Of a DNA stretch of 36,565 nt, positions 28,276 to 36,565 are shown piece after piece (position 1 is the first letter of the stretch; the number at the start of each line of letters is the position of its first letter). The position numbers and the translations under genes were made by a program. The DNA lies in the NCBI GenBank assembly GCA_024639005.1, contig JAHEJD010000016.1, positions 1 through 36,565 on the forward strand, in the 5' to 3' direction. The notes beneath the pieces were generated by a model. The model made no database searches and was not told where the DNA came from. It saw nothing but the letters and a program-made list of their open reading frames with translations. The stretch comes from Chromatiaceae bacterium (GTDB lineage Bacteria > Pseudomonadota > Gammaproteobacteria > Chromatiales > Chromatiaceae).

Positions 28276-29796
28276 TCAGCGGTCGTTGTGCAGACCAATC
28301 ACGGTGGCCGGACGCTGCCGATTGCGTGACGCCTTCGCATCGTCATTGCGATCACATTCGAGGCGCTCCAGATATTCTTTCGTGATGTCGCCAGTGACGT
28401 ACTCGCCGTTAAATACCGAGGCGTCGAAGCGTTGTACCGCGGTCTTGCCCTTCTTTCCTACCGCGTTGATCAGATCTTCGAGATCCTGATAGATCAGGCC
28501 ATCGGCCCCGATCCATGCGCAAACCTCCTCTTCGGTGCGCCCGTGCGCTATCAGTTCCGAGGCCGCTGGCATGTCGATACCATAGACATTGGGGTAGCGA
28601 ACCGGCGGGGCCGCTGAGGCAAAATACACCCTTCTGGCCCCGGCATCGCGCGCCATCTGCACGATCTCGCGCGAGGTTGTGCCACGCACAATGGAATCGT
28701 CGACCAGCAGCACATTCTTGCCCTTGAACTCGACATCGATTGGATTCAGCTTCTGGCGCACCGATTTTCTGCGCGCTGTCTGTCCCGGCATGATGAAAGT
28801 TCGCCCGATATATCGGTTCTTGATAAAGCCTTCGGTGAAGCGTACGTCGAGTTCATGCGCCAGGCTCATTGCCGAGGTGCGACTGGTGTCGGGGATCGGA
28901 ATAACGACGTCGATCTTGTCCTTGCCGAGGACGCGCTCGGTCTTTTTCGCCAGCTTCTTGCCCATGCGCAGTCTCGCCTTGTGCACGAAGATGTCATCGA
29001 TGATGGAGTCGGGCCGGGCAAAATAGACAAACTCGAAGATGCAGGGGCTGCGCTGCCAGGTCTCGGCACATTGCCGGGTATGCAGCTTGCCATCGAGCGT
29101 CAGAATAATCGCCTCGCCGGGATCCACGTCACGCACGCGGTCGAAATCCAGCGTATCCAGTGCCACGCTCTCCGATGCCACCATCATCTCCGGACCGTCG
29201 CCGCCGTTCCGCACACCAAACACCAGCGGCCGAATACCGTTGGGGTCGCGAAATGCGATGACCCCATAGCCGGGGATCATAGCGACGGCGGCATAGCCCC
29301 CTCGACAGCGCTTGTGCACACGCGAGACGGCACGAAACACATCGTTTTCGTCCAGGGAGAGATTGCTGGTCTCAGCATGTAGCTCATGCGCGAAGACATT
29401 GAGCAGGATCTCGGAGTCCGAATCTGTGTTGATATGCCGCCGATCCTCACGGAAAAGATCTTGTTTGAGCTCATCGGCGTTGGTCAGGTTGCCGTTGTGC
29501 GCCAGGCAGATACCGTAAGGCGAGTTGACATAGAAGGGCTGTGACTCGGCGGACGATGAACAACCGGCGGTCGGGTAGCGCACGTGTGCGATGCCCATGT
29601 TGCCGGGCAGATTGATCATATGCTGGTTGTCGAACACATCGCGCGCCAGGCCATTGTCCTTGCGCAGATGCAACTTTCCATTGTGGCTGGTCATAATCCC
29701 GGCGGCGTCCTGCCCGCGATGCTGCAAGACCAGCAAGGCATCGTACAAAGACTGGTTGACCAGCCCCGCCCCGACGATTCCGACGACTCCACACAT
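28276..29796 (-). CDS. purF: Amidophosphoribosyltransferase
   Basis: A 506-residue enzyme for the first committed step of purine synthesis, transferring ammonia from glutamine to PRPP. The N-terminal nucleophile is Cys2 in [20 protein letters not shown], with [10 protein letters not shown] and [11 protein letters not shown] in the glutaminase domain. The PRPP-binding loop is [18 protein letters not shown], followed by [16 protein letters not shown]. Cysteine after the initiator Met is as expected for this Ntn hydrolase. It follows cvpA by 30 nt and precedes metZ in the same direction, the arrangement known from Pseudomonas. Confidence 0.98.
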   Translation of the reverse strand: MCGVVGIVGAGLVNQSLYDALLVLQHRGQDAAGIMTSHNGKLHLRKDNGLARDVFDNQHMINLPGNMGIAHVRYPTAGCSSSAESQPFYVNSPYGICLAHNGNLTNADELKQDLFREDRRHINTDSDSEILLNVFAHELHAETSNLSLDENDVFRAVSRVHKRCRGGYAAVAMIPGYGVIAFRDPNGIRPLVFGVRNGGDGPEMMVASESVALDTLDFDRVRDVDPGEAIILTLDGKLHTRQCAETWQRSPCIFEFVYFARPDSIIDDIFVHKARLRMGKKLAKKTERVLGKDKIDVVIPIPDTSRTSAMSLAHELDVRFTEGFIKNRYIGRTFIMPGQTARRKSVRQKLNPIDVEFKGKNVLLVDDSIVRGTTSREIVQMARDAGARRVYFASAAPPVRYPNVYGIDMPAASELIAHGRTEEEVCAWIGADGLIYQDLEDLINAVGKKGKTAVQRFDASVFNGEYVTGDITKEYLERLECDRNDDAKASRNRQRPATVIGLHNDR

Positions 29797-29826
29797 CTCG
29801 CGTGCACCCTCTTGTCAGCCGCTAGG

Positions 29827-30321
29827 CTAGGCAGTGTAACGGAAACGGTCAGCGATCTCCGGCGGCAGCAGATCGCGCAACCAAAAGGCCAGTTCCTCGA
29901 AATAGGCGACCAGGCTGGACTCTATCCACCAGCCTTCTTCCGGCAGGGGCGTCAGGCCCGCCAACAACACCAGTACCGCGACCAGCAGGACGCCCCGCGC
30001 GGCACCGAACACCATGCCGATTAGTCGATCGGTACCCGACATTCCGGTACGCTGCACCAACTGAATGAGCAAGTAGTTGACCAGGCCGCCAATGGCCAGG
30101 GTGATGATCATCAGCGCCGCAAACGCCAGCCCCAGTCGCGCGGTCGGGGATCCGACCCAATCCAGCAGAACCGTCGCAAGGTCGCGAAAGAAGCTCCAGC
30201 TGATCCAGAAGGCCAGCACCCAGATCGCCAGCGAGAAGGCCTCGCGCACAAACCCGCGCAGCAGGCTGATCAATGCCGACAGCGAAATGATCCCAATGAT
30301 CAAAAAATCCGGCCACACCAC
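29827..30321 (-). CDS. cvpA: CvpA family membrane protein
   Basis: A 164-residue inner-membrane protein with about four TM helices. It is named for a role in colicin V production in E. coli and is linked to envelope function in general. MVWPDFLIIGIISLSALISL followed by LRGFVREAFSLAIWVLAFW aligns with the E. coli protein, as does GMSGTDRLIGMVFGAARGVL. The start is GTG at 30321, chosen because E. coli CvpA also begins MVW. It lies between the SPOR-domain gene and purF, a conserved neighbourhood. Confidence 0.95.
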   Translation of the reverse strand: MVWPDFLIIGIISLSALISLLRGFVREAFSLAIWVLAFWISWSFFRDLATVLLDWVGSPTARLGLAFAALMIITLAIGGLVNYLLIQLVQRTGMSGTDRLIGMVFGAARGVLLVAVLVLLAGLTPLPEEGWWIESSLVAYFEELAFWLRDLLPPEIADRFRYTA

Positions 30322-30392
30322 GGGTCAGCGCAACCATGCCAAGTGTCCGAGCCATCGCAAGCTCGACGGAAGGGGGCGCTGAAAACAGATCA

Positions 30393-30902
30393 TCAGGGAT
30401 ACTGTCGAACCTCAGCCTTGGCGCCGGCGATCTCACTCACTTTCTCCACCATGCCCTGTGCCTCTTCACGTTCGATCACCGGGCCGACCTTGACGCGATA
30501 ATACCGCTGGCCTTTGATCTCGACGCGCTCGGGATTCGGGGTGGGCAGGCCGGCTTCGCGCAGGCTGGCCACCAGCTTCTGCGCGTTGTCCCGGCTCGAG
30601 AGACTCGCCGCCTGGACTATCCATGCGGTCAGCGCCGGGCGTGGCTCGGGCGGGGACTCGGCGGGCGCAGATGGCACTGCAGCCGCCTCCTCGATAACCG
30701 GTAGCGGTGCCAGCGGTGTCACCGCGGGCACCTCTTCACGCAGCATCTCGGAGGCAAAATCACGCACCGGTGGCGGCTGCGGAAGCGGCGGCAGCGGCGG
30801 CGGCCGCACCGGAGGCTCTTCGAACAACATCGGTACAAAGATCACCGCGAGCGATGCCAGCACCGCCGCGCCGATCAACCGCCTTTTCAGCCCATCATCC
30901 AT
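30393..30902 (-). CDS. dedD: SPOR-domain cell-division protein DedD-like
   Basis: A 169-residue single-pass protein. The start at ATG 30902 (MDDGLKRRLIGAAVLASLAV) begins directly with a short basic segment and the TM anchor, as in DedD relatives; an upstream frame to 30971 overlaps folC and lacks conservation. A Pro-rich linker follows (VRPPPLPPLPQPPP), then a C-terminal SPOR domain: AWIVQAASLSSRDNAQKLVA, SLREAGLPTPN, RYYRVKVGPVIEREEAQ. SPOR domains bind denuded septal peptidoglycan. The folC-dedD-cvpA-purF order is the standard gammaproteobacterial arrangement. Confidence 0.92.
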   Translation of the reverse strand: MDDGLKRRLIGAAVLASLAVIFVPMLFEEPPVRPPPLPPLPQPPPVRDFASEMLREEVPAVTPLAPLPVIEEAAAVPSAPAESPPEPRPALTAWIVQAASLSSRDNAQKLVASLREAGLPTPNPERVEIKGQRYYRVKVGPVIEREEAQGMVEKVSEIAGAKAEVRQYP

Positions 30903-30945
30903 CGCATTTTCAGTCGTGTTCAAAGCCCCGATTATACGCCGGTGG

Positions 30946-32238
30946 TCAGGCTTTGACTGCTTTTCCGGCACCTTGTTCGAGCCACACCATCGCCCCAGCC
31001 ACCGTCAGGAAGGAGCCGAAAACGACCACCAGATCATCGGGGTTCGAATCGGCGGCGATCTGCCCCAGGGTCTCATCGATCCGGGTCCCCGTGATCACGG
31101 GAATGCGATCCAATGCCGGCCTAACCGCCTCGGCCAGCTGATCCCCTGTGCGGCCACGTGGATAGGCGGACAGATCGATCAGATACCAGCTATCGAATCG
31201 CCCGGCGAGTGCCGCCGCCACCCCGGCGGCGTCCTTGTCTGCGAGCATTCCGAGCACCGCGATCTTTCGCCCAGGGGTAAACAGGTCGCCGAGCATGTCA
31301 TCGAGCGCTGCCGCAGCCTGCGGGTTGTGCGCCACGTCGAGCACCCAGGTCGGCGTGCCCGGCCGCATATCGAAACGCCCAGGCACGCGTGCCGCCAGCA
31401 GGCCTGCGCGCACCGCGCGCTGATCGATAGGCAGCGTCGCCGACAGGCAGTCCAGCGCGACCAAAGCACCGGCCGCATTGTCGAGCTGCGTGGCGCCGCG
31501 CATACCGGGCAATGGCAGCGCGCGGCGCTCCGTGGCCTCGCCGATCAGATCCCAGGCCTCCGGGCGGCGCACGATCCGATAGTCTTCACCAGCGATCGCC
31601 AGCGGCGTTCCCGTCGCGCGGGCATGGTCACGGATGCTTGCGGGCATCTGGCGTCCGGAGAACACCGCGGGCCGATTGGGGCGCATGATGGCCGCCTTCT
31701 CTGCCCCGATCGCCTCGAGATCGTTACCCAGCCAGTCCTGATGATCCAATCCAATACTGGTGATCAAGGCGACATCGGCGTCGATTAGATTGACCGCATC
31801 CAGGCGTCCGCCCAGTCCAACCTCGAGGATGACGGCATCGAGCCGGGCATCGGCGAATATCAACAGTGCTGCGAGGGTGCCGAACTCAAAGTAGGTCAGC
31901 GGGATGTCGCCGCACGCCTGATCGATACGTTCAAAGGCGACGCAGATGGCATCATCTTCTGCGTCAGTCTGATCGACGCGAATCCGTTCGTTATAGTGCA
32001 GCAGATGCGGAGACGTGTAGCAGCCCGTGCGGTAACCTGCGGCCTGCAGTATGGCCTCGGCGAACGCGACGCTGGAGCCCTTGCCGTTGGTTCCGGCAAC
32101 CGTGACCACGGGCGCATCGGGTGCGGGACGACCAACGCGCTGCCAGGCCAGACCAATCCGTTCGAGCCCCAGCGCGATCTCTTTGGGGCTCGCCGTGGCC
32201 TGCCACGCCAGCCAGGCCTCAAGCGAGGAGAAGCGCAT
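30946..32238 (-). CDS. folC: Bifunctional folylpolyglutamate / dihydrofolate synthase
   Basis: A 430-residue ATP-dependent Mur-type ligase that adds glutamate to dihydropteroate and folates. The P-loop VVTVAGTNGKGSSVAFAEA lies near 44-62. Further markers are TSPHLLHYNERIRV, EVGLGGRLDAVNLIDADVAL (metal-binding), TSIGLDHQDWLG and VLDVAHNPQAAAAL in the C-terminal domain. Its ATG is 3 nt downstream of the accD stop, so the two are probably translationally coupled. Full length. Confidence 0.97.
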   Translation of the reverse strand: MRFSSLEAWLAWQATASPKEIALGLERIGLAWQRVGRPAPDAPVVTVAGTNGKGSSVAFAEAILQAAGYRTGCYTSPHLLHYNERIRVDQTDAEDDAICVAFERIDQACGDIPLTYFEFGTLAALLIFADARLDAVILEVGLGGRLDAVNLIDADVALITSIGLDHQDWLGNDLEAIGAEKAAIMRPNRPAVFSGRQMPASIRDHARATGTPLAIAGEDYRIVRRPEAWDLIGEATERRALPLPGMRGATQLDNAAGALVALDCLSATLPIDQRAVRAGLLAARVPGRFDMRPGTPTWVLDVAHNPQAAAALDDMLGDLFTPGRKIAVLGMLADKDAAGVAAALAGRFDSWYLIDLSAYPRGRTGDQLAEAVRPALDRIPVITGTRIDETLGQIAADSNPDDLVVVFGSFLTVAGAMVWLEQGAGKAVKA

Positions 32239-32241
32239 CGG

Positions 32242-33102
32242 TCAGTTCGGGCTTTCGCCAGCCAGCATTCCCAGGATATTGGCCAAGCGGTCGCGCATTT
32301 CACGCCGGTCGATGATCATATCGATCGCACCGTGTTCGAGCAGGAATTCGCTGCGCTGAAACCCTTCGGGCAGCGTCTCGCGCACCGTCTGTTCGATGAC
32401 CCGCGGCCCGGCGAAACCGATGAGTGCTCCCGGTTCGCCAACATTGATGTCGCCGAGCATTGCAAAGCTCGCCGATACGCCGCCCATGGTCGGGTCGGTC
32501 ATCACAGAGATGAAAGGGATGCCATGGCGCGACATCTGCTGCAGCGCCGCCGACGTCTTCGCCATCTGCATCAGCGAAAACAGGGATTCCTGCATACGCG
32601 CGCCGCCGCTGGCTGCGAAACAGATCATCGGCGCACGGCGTGCGATGGCCTCGTTGACCCCCAGTACGAAACGCTGACCGACCACCGACCCCATGGAACC
32701 GCCCATGAAGCCGAACTCGAACGCCGCGGCCACCAGCTCGCGTCCCTGCAGTTGTCCACGCATCACCACCAGTGCATCCTTCTCACCGGTCTTCTTTTGT
32801 GCGGCGCTGAGCCGCTCTTTGTATTTCTTAGTGTCTTTGAACTTGAGCGGATCGGCAGACTCGAGATCGGCGCCGATCTCCTCACGCGGTTCAGGATCGA
32901 AGAACATATCTAGACGACGTCGTGCATCAACCCGATCGTGGTAGTCGCATTTGGGGCAAACTTCCATGTTGCGCTCCATCTCCGCCCGATAGAGTACGGC
33001 ATTGCAGCTGGGGCATTTGGCCCACAGGCCCTCGGGCACGGCCTTCTTGTTGCCGCCCTCTGTGCGGATCCGACTGGGAATCAGTTTCTCAAACCAGCTC
33101 AT
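32242..33102 (-). CDS. accD: Acetyl-CoA carboxylase carboxyltransferase subunit beta
   Basis: A 286-residue subunit that, with AccA, transfers carboxyl from biotin-BCCP to acetyl-CoA in fatty acid synthesis. The N-terminal zinc ribbon is [20 protein letters not shown] followed by PKCDYHDRV (four cysteines). The crotonase-like core has [58 protein letters not shown] and [17 protein letters not shown]. It follows trpA after 40 nt and precedes folC, the usual order. Confidence 0.98.
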   Translation of the reverse strand: MSWFEKLIPSRIRTEGGNKKAVPEGLWAKCPSCNAVLYRAEMERNMEVCPKCDYHDRVDARRRLDMFFDPEPREEIGADLESADPLKFKDTKKYKERLSAAQKKTGEKDALVVMRGQLQGRELVAAAFEFGFMGGSMGSVVGQRFVLGVNEAIARRAPMICFAASGGARMQESLFSLMQMAKTSAALQQMSRHGIPFISVMTDPTMGGVSASFAMLGDINVGEPGALIGFAGPRVIEQTVRETLPEGFQRSEFLLEHGAIDMIIDRREMRDRLANILGMLAGESPN

Positions 33103-33142
33103 GCACTACCCTGCTCGCCTGTTCCACCGGATGTTAGCAAAG

Positions 33143-33949
33143 TCAGTTCGCATCCATGGCGCTGCGCATCTCGCCAAGCAAAGTCTTGATGTCTGCGATC
33201 GCCTGCTGCGGCTGCTCGAGGTTGGCCTCGATACGCGACACCAGCGCGCTGCCTACAACGACCGCATCGGCCAGTTTGGACATCGCCCCCGCAGTCTCCG
33301 CATCCTTGATGCCGAAACCAACGCCCACTGGCAGCCCGGTACAGCTGCGGATCTCTGCGAGTTTATCGCGCACGCTGTCGAGCGATAGGTGTCCCGCGCC
33401 GGTAACGCCCTTCAATGACACGTAGTAGACGAACCCGCTTGCCGCTGCGGTGATGCGTTCGATGCGCGCCCGGTGGCTGGTCGGCGCCAGCAGAAAAATG
33501 GGGGCTAGGTGATGGGCCTTCATCGTCTCGACGAAGCCCTCCGCCTCCTCTGGGGGAAGATCGACCGTCAACACGCCGTCGACACCCGCCGCCGACGCGG
33601 CCTCCGCAAATGCCGCATAGCCCATCACCTCGAGTGGGTTGAGATAACCCATCAGGACCACCGGCGTGTGCGGATCGGTCGTGCGGAACTCGCTCACCAT
33701 ATCGATCACGTCATGCAGGCTGGTTCGGTGCTCGAGCGACCGTTCACTGGCCCGCTGGATGACCGGACCGTCGGCCATCGGATCGGAGAACGGCACGCCC
33801 AATTCGATGATATCCGCGCCGGCCTCGACCATCGCATGCATCAGCGGCAGGGTGATCGCGCGGCTGGGGTCACCGGCGGTGACAAAAGGAATCAGGGCCT
33901 GTCGGCCCTGATCGCGAAGCGCGGAAAATACCCCGGCAATTCGGCTCAT
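33143..33949 (-). CDS. trpA: Tryptophan synthase alpha subunit
   Basis: A 268-residue TIM-barrel that cleaves indole-3-glycerol phosphate and passes indole to TrpB. Catalytic Glu and Asp are in [39 protein letters not shown] and [17 protein letters not shown] are also typical, with the phosphate-binding [15 protein letters not shown]. The ATG at 33949 overlaps the trpB stop as ATGA. The frame stays open to 34189 but that extension is an artefact inside trpB. Confidence 0.98.
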   Translation of the reverse strand: MSRIAGVFSALRDQGRQALIPFVTAGDPSRAITLPLMHAMVEAGADIIELGVPFSDPMADGPVIQRASERSLEHRTSLHDVIDMVSEFRTTDPHTPVVLMGYLNPLEVMGYAAFAEAASAAGVDGVLTVDLPPEEAEGFVETMKAHHLAPIFLLAPTSHRARIERITAAASGFVYYVSLKGVTGAGHLSLDSVRDKLAEIRSCTGLPVGVGFGIKDAETAGAMSKLADAVVVGSALVSRIEANLEQPQQAIADIKTLLGEMRSAMDAN

Positions 33950-35160
33950 AGCGTCATACCCTCTTGCGCAGCCACCGTGTGCATGTCTTTGTCGCCGCGA
34001 CCGGACAGGTTGATCAGTATTGACTGCGCTTTGCTCATCGTCGGCGCCACCTTGATCGCCTGGGCGATCGCATGGCTGGTCTCGAGGGCCGGAATGATCC
34101 CCTCGCTGCGGGTCAGGCGATGAAACGCGGCCAAGGCCTCGCCGTCGGTGACGGCCACGTACTCGGCCCGACCACTGTCCTTCAACCATGCATGCTCGGG
34201 GCCGACCCCGGGGTAATCCAGACCGGCAGAGACTGAGTGGGTCTCGATGATCTGACCGTCGCGGTCTTCAAGTAGATAAGTGCGATTACCATGCAGCACC
34301 CCCGGCGTGCCGGCACACAAGGGCGCGGCATGTTGCCCGCTGTCGAGACCGCTGCCCGCGGCCTCCACCCCACAGATTGCGACCTGCTGGTCTGCGAGGA
34401 AGGGATGGAACAGCCCAATCGCGTTAGAACCGCCGCCGACGCAGGCGAGCAGTAGATCCGGCAGACGACCGGTCATCGCCAACATCTGTTCGCGCGATTC
34501 ACGCCCTATGACTGCCTGGAAATCGCGCACCATCGCCGGGTAGGGATGTGGTCCGGCAACGGTTCCGATGATGTAAAAGGTGTCATCTACGTTGGTCACC
34601 CAATCACGCATCGCCTCGTTGAGCGCGTCTTTCAGGGTCTTCGAACCCGACGAGACGGCGCGCACCTCGGCACCCAGCAGTCGCATACGGTAGACGTTCG
34701 CCTCCTGTCGGGCGACATCCACCTCGCCCATGTAGACCACACACTCGAGGCCGAGCCGCGCCGCCACCGTGGCCGAGGCCACACCGTGCTGCCCGGCGCC
34801 GGTCTCGGCGATAATCCGCGTCTTGCCCATGCGCTTGGCCAACAGCGCCTGACCCACGGTGTTGTTGATCTTGTGCGCGCCGGTGTGATTGAGGTCTTCG
34901 CGCTTGAGGTAGATCTGGGCACCGCCGAGTTCCCGGCTCAAGCGCTCGGCATGATAAACGGGTGATGGCCTGCCGACGTAGTCGCGAAGGTCGGCATCCA
35001 ACTCGGCCAGAAAATCCGGATCCCGCAGGTATTTCTCGTAGGCGATCCGCAATTCATCAAGCGGTTCCATCAGGGTCTCGGCGACGAAAACACCGCCGTA
35101 GGGCCCAAAGTGACCTTGCTCGTCCGGCAGGTCAGTCGAATGCGTTTCATTGTTCTGCAC
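33946..35160 (-). CDS. trpB: Tryptophan synthase beta subunit
   Basis: A 404-residue PLP enzyme that condenses indole with serine. The PLP lysine is in [40 protein letters not shown] and the phosphate-binding [17 protein letters not shown] follow. I start at GTG 35160 ([16 protein letters not shown]), with GAGG just upstream and inside the last 14 nt of trpF; the frame is open to 35226 but that stretch is basic and unconserved. Overlaps with trpF and trpA suggest coupled translation of all three. Confidence 0.97.
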   Translation of the reverse strand: MQNNETHSTDLPDEQGHFGPYGGVFVAETLMEPLDELRIAYEKYLRDPDFLAELDADLRDYVGRPSPVYHAERLSRELGGAQIYLKREDLNHTGAHKINNTVGQALLAKRMGKTRIIAETGAGQHGVASATVAARLGLECVVYMGEVDVARQEANVYRMRLLGAEVRAVSSGSKTLKDALNEAMRDWVTNVDDTFYIIGTVAGPHPYPAMVRDFQAVIGRESREQMLAMTGRLPDLLLACVGGGSNAIGLFHPFLADQQVAICGVEAAGSGLDSGQHAAPLCAGTPGVLHGNRTYLLEDRDGQIIETHSVSAGLDYPGVGPEHAWLKDSGRAEYVAVTDGEALAAFHRLTRSEGIIPALETSHAIAQAIKVAPTMSKAQSILINLSGRGDKDMHTVAAQEGMTL

Positions 35161-35770
35161 GTCGCACCTCTTCGATGAAGGCCTTGATCTTGCGCGGGTC
35201 CTTGATGCCTTTCTCGGCCTCGACACCGCCGCTTACATCCACGGCAAAAGGCCGCACCCGGCGAACGGCATCCGCCACATTGTCGGGTCTGAGCCCGCCC
35301 GCCAGAACGATGTGGGAGGCGAGCGCAGGCGGGATCCGCGCCCAGTCGAAGGTCGCGCCGGTACCACCGGGCATGCCCGGGCGATAGGCGTCGAGCAACA
35401 GCCCCCGCCCTGCTGCGTAGTCGGCCTGAACCGTCATTAGATCGGTGTCCGTACGCATACGCACCGCGCGAATCCAGGGCCGTCGATGCCGCCCACACTC
35501 GACCGGGGTCTCCTGCCCATGGAACTGAAGCAAATCGACGCCGACCTCAGCCACTACCCGATCGATAAACTCGGCATCGGCGTCCACAAACAAGCCCACG
35601 CTGGTGACAAAAGGCGGCAGGCGGCGCGCGATCTGCGCCGCCCGTTCCACATCGATACACCGCGGGCTGGGCTTGAAGAACACGAAGCCAATGGCATCGG
35701 CACCCGACTCCACGGCCGCCAACGCATCTTTTTCACGAGTAATCCCACAAATCTTAACCCGAGTTCGCAT
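35147..35770 (-). CDS. trpF: Phosphoribosylanthranilate isomerase
   Basis: A 207-residue TIM-barrel that isomerises phosphoribosylanthranilate in tryptophan synthesis. The catalytic Cys is in [20 protein letters not shown], followed by [31 protein letters not shown] and [20 protein letters not shown] complete the barrel, with [15 protein letters not shown] carrying the catalytic Asp region and phosphate site. It is followed by trpB with a 14-nt overlap. Separate trpF (not fused to trpC) next to trpBA is normal for this group. Confidence 0.98.
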   Translation of the reverse strand: MRTRVKICGITREKDALAAVESGADAIGFVFFKPSPRCIDVERAAQIARRLPPFVTSVGLFVDADAEFIDRVVAEVGVDLLQFHGQETPVECGRHRRPWIRAVRMRTDTDLMTVQADYAAGRGLLLDAYRPGMPGGTGATFDWARIPPALASHIVLAGGLRPDNVADAVRRVRPFAVDVSGGVEAEKGIKDPRKIKAFIEEVRRAEQ

Positions 35771-35833
35771 TGTGCTGCATTATGACGCACCTTGGATCTG
35801 GTTTTCTCCCCAAGACAACGTGCATTGTCCGCG

Positions 35834-36565
35834 TCAAAGCCCTGATTCGACGGGATTCAGCGGGACCGGGGGCGGTGCGGGTATCACATAATCCTCGGGA
35901 TACCAGACACGCTCCAGATACAGGCCGTCCGGCGGCGCAGTGACACCGCCTTGCGTACGATCGCGTTGGGCCAGCACCTGGGCGGCCCAGTCGATCGATC
36001 TGTCGCCCCGCCCGATGGCCATCAACACCCCCGCGATATTGCGAATCATGTGGTGAAGAAAGGCGTTGGCATGCACGCGTATGTCGATCAGCTCACCGCG
36101 GCGGACCACCGCCAGAGCGTGTAGCGTGCGGACCGGACTCTTTGCCTGACAACCCAAGGCCCGGTAGCTGGAAAAGTCATGCGTACCCACCAGGAACTGC
36201 CCCGCTGTATGCATTGCGCCCGCGTCCAGCGGTTGATGCACCCAGGTGACATGCCGGGCCAGCAGGCTGCTGCGGGTCGGACGATTCAGTATCAGATAGC
36301 GATACAGGCGCGACTGCGCCGAGAAGCGTGCATGAAACTCGTCTTTCATCGGCAAGGCCCAGCTGACGGCGGCATCCGGCGGCAGATTAACGTTCGCCCC
36401 CATCACCCAGTTGCGTGGCGAACGCTCGGCCGTAGTATCGAAGTGCACGACCTGGCCCAGCGCATGCACGCCGGTATCGGTGCGTCCCGCGCAGATCACC
36501 CGCACCGGATGGGCCGCGACCCGGGAGAGCGCGGCCTCGAGCTCGCCCTGCACAGTACGAACGGC
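35834..36565 (-). CDS. truA: tRNA pseudouridine(38-40) synthase TruA (5' end outside window)
   Basis: TruA makes pseudouridine at positions 38-40 of the tRNA anticodon stem. The frame is open to the right edge of the window, so the first roughly 25-30 residues, with the usual start and GWQ motif, lie outside. The catalytic Asp is in ICAGRTDTGVHALGQVVHF. FHARFSAQSRLYRYLILNR, FVGTHDFSSYRA-like FLVGTHDFSSYRALGCQ and HANAFLHHMIRNIAGVLMAI are further hallmarks. A GTG at 36553 falls inside the family sequence (VQGELEAAL) and is not the start. Its place before trpF is the standard order. Confidence 0.97.
   Translation of the reverse strand, partial: AVRTVQGELEAALSRVAAHPVRVICAGRTDTGVHALGQVVHFDTTAERSPRNWVMGANVNLPPDAAVSWALPMKDEFHARFSAQSRLYRYLILNRPTRSSLLARHVTWVHQPLDAGAMHTAGQFLVGTHDFSSYRALGCQAKSPVRTLHALAVVRRGELIDIRVHANAFLHHMIRNIAGVLMAIGRGDRSIDWAAQVLAQRDRTQGGVTAPPDGLYLERVWYPEDYVIPAPPPVPLNPVESGL

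Noticed and set aside
30514-31788. 424-codon plus-strand ORF opposite dedD and folC
   Set aside because: High-GC shadow frame with no recognisable motif; the minus-strand genes are clear.

Overview
The window is chromosomal DNA from a GC-rich gammaproteobacterium. The protein set and the gene clusters (hrcA-grpE-dnaK-dnaJ-dapB; nadK-recN; truA-trpF-trpB-trpA-accD-folC-dedD-cvpA-purF-metZ) resemble the Chromatiales/Pseudomonas side of the class. A secreted Pro-Tyr-Gly-Gly repeat protein and a TauE/SafE permease would suit a sulfur oxidizer or symbiont, but that is inference; no rRNA or other phylogenetic marker is present.

Layout. 1-657 is the 5' part of an IS1380-family transposase that runs off the left edge, with its upstream end near 730. 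788-1832 holds a short-chain dehydrogenase overlapping a small unknown ORF. mscL (1937-2395, with a C-terminal zinc ribbon) abuts a decaying lipid-linked sugar transfer cassette: an intact GT2 enzyme (3226-3960), a remnant LAB_N membrane gene and a broken GT83 glycosyltransferase. Next, on the minus strand, come a lipoprotein, dapB, dnaJ, dnaK, grpE and hrcA, with sigma-32-type promoters before grpE and dnaK. nadK and recN follow on the plus strand, then a TauE/SafE permease and two small membrane proteins.

15025-23148 is largely central carbon metabolism: an orphan sucA, an unknown membrane protein, an LrgB-like gene that looks like an LrgA'-LrgB deletion fusion, acnB, and a divergent LysR regulator. 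acs (23326-25272) follows with a structured leader. Converging on acs are tonB and the PYGG-repeat secreted protein, separated by a strong terminator. The remainder (27025-36565) is one long minus-strand housekeeping run from truA (5' end outside the window) through the trp genes, accD, folC, dedD, cvpA and purF to metZ, with several overlapping starts and stops.

I found no CRISPR array, tRNA, rRNA, prophage, toxin-antitoxin module or obvious new defence system. The most unusual items are the eroding GT2/LAB_N/GT83 cassette, the apparent lrgA-lrgB fusion, the PYGG secreted protein, the palindromic acnB/lysR intergenic region and the inverted-repeat leader of acs.
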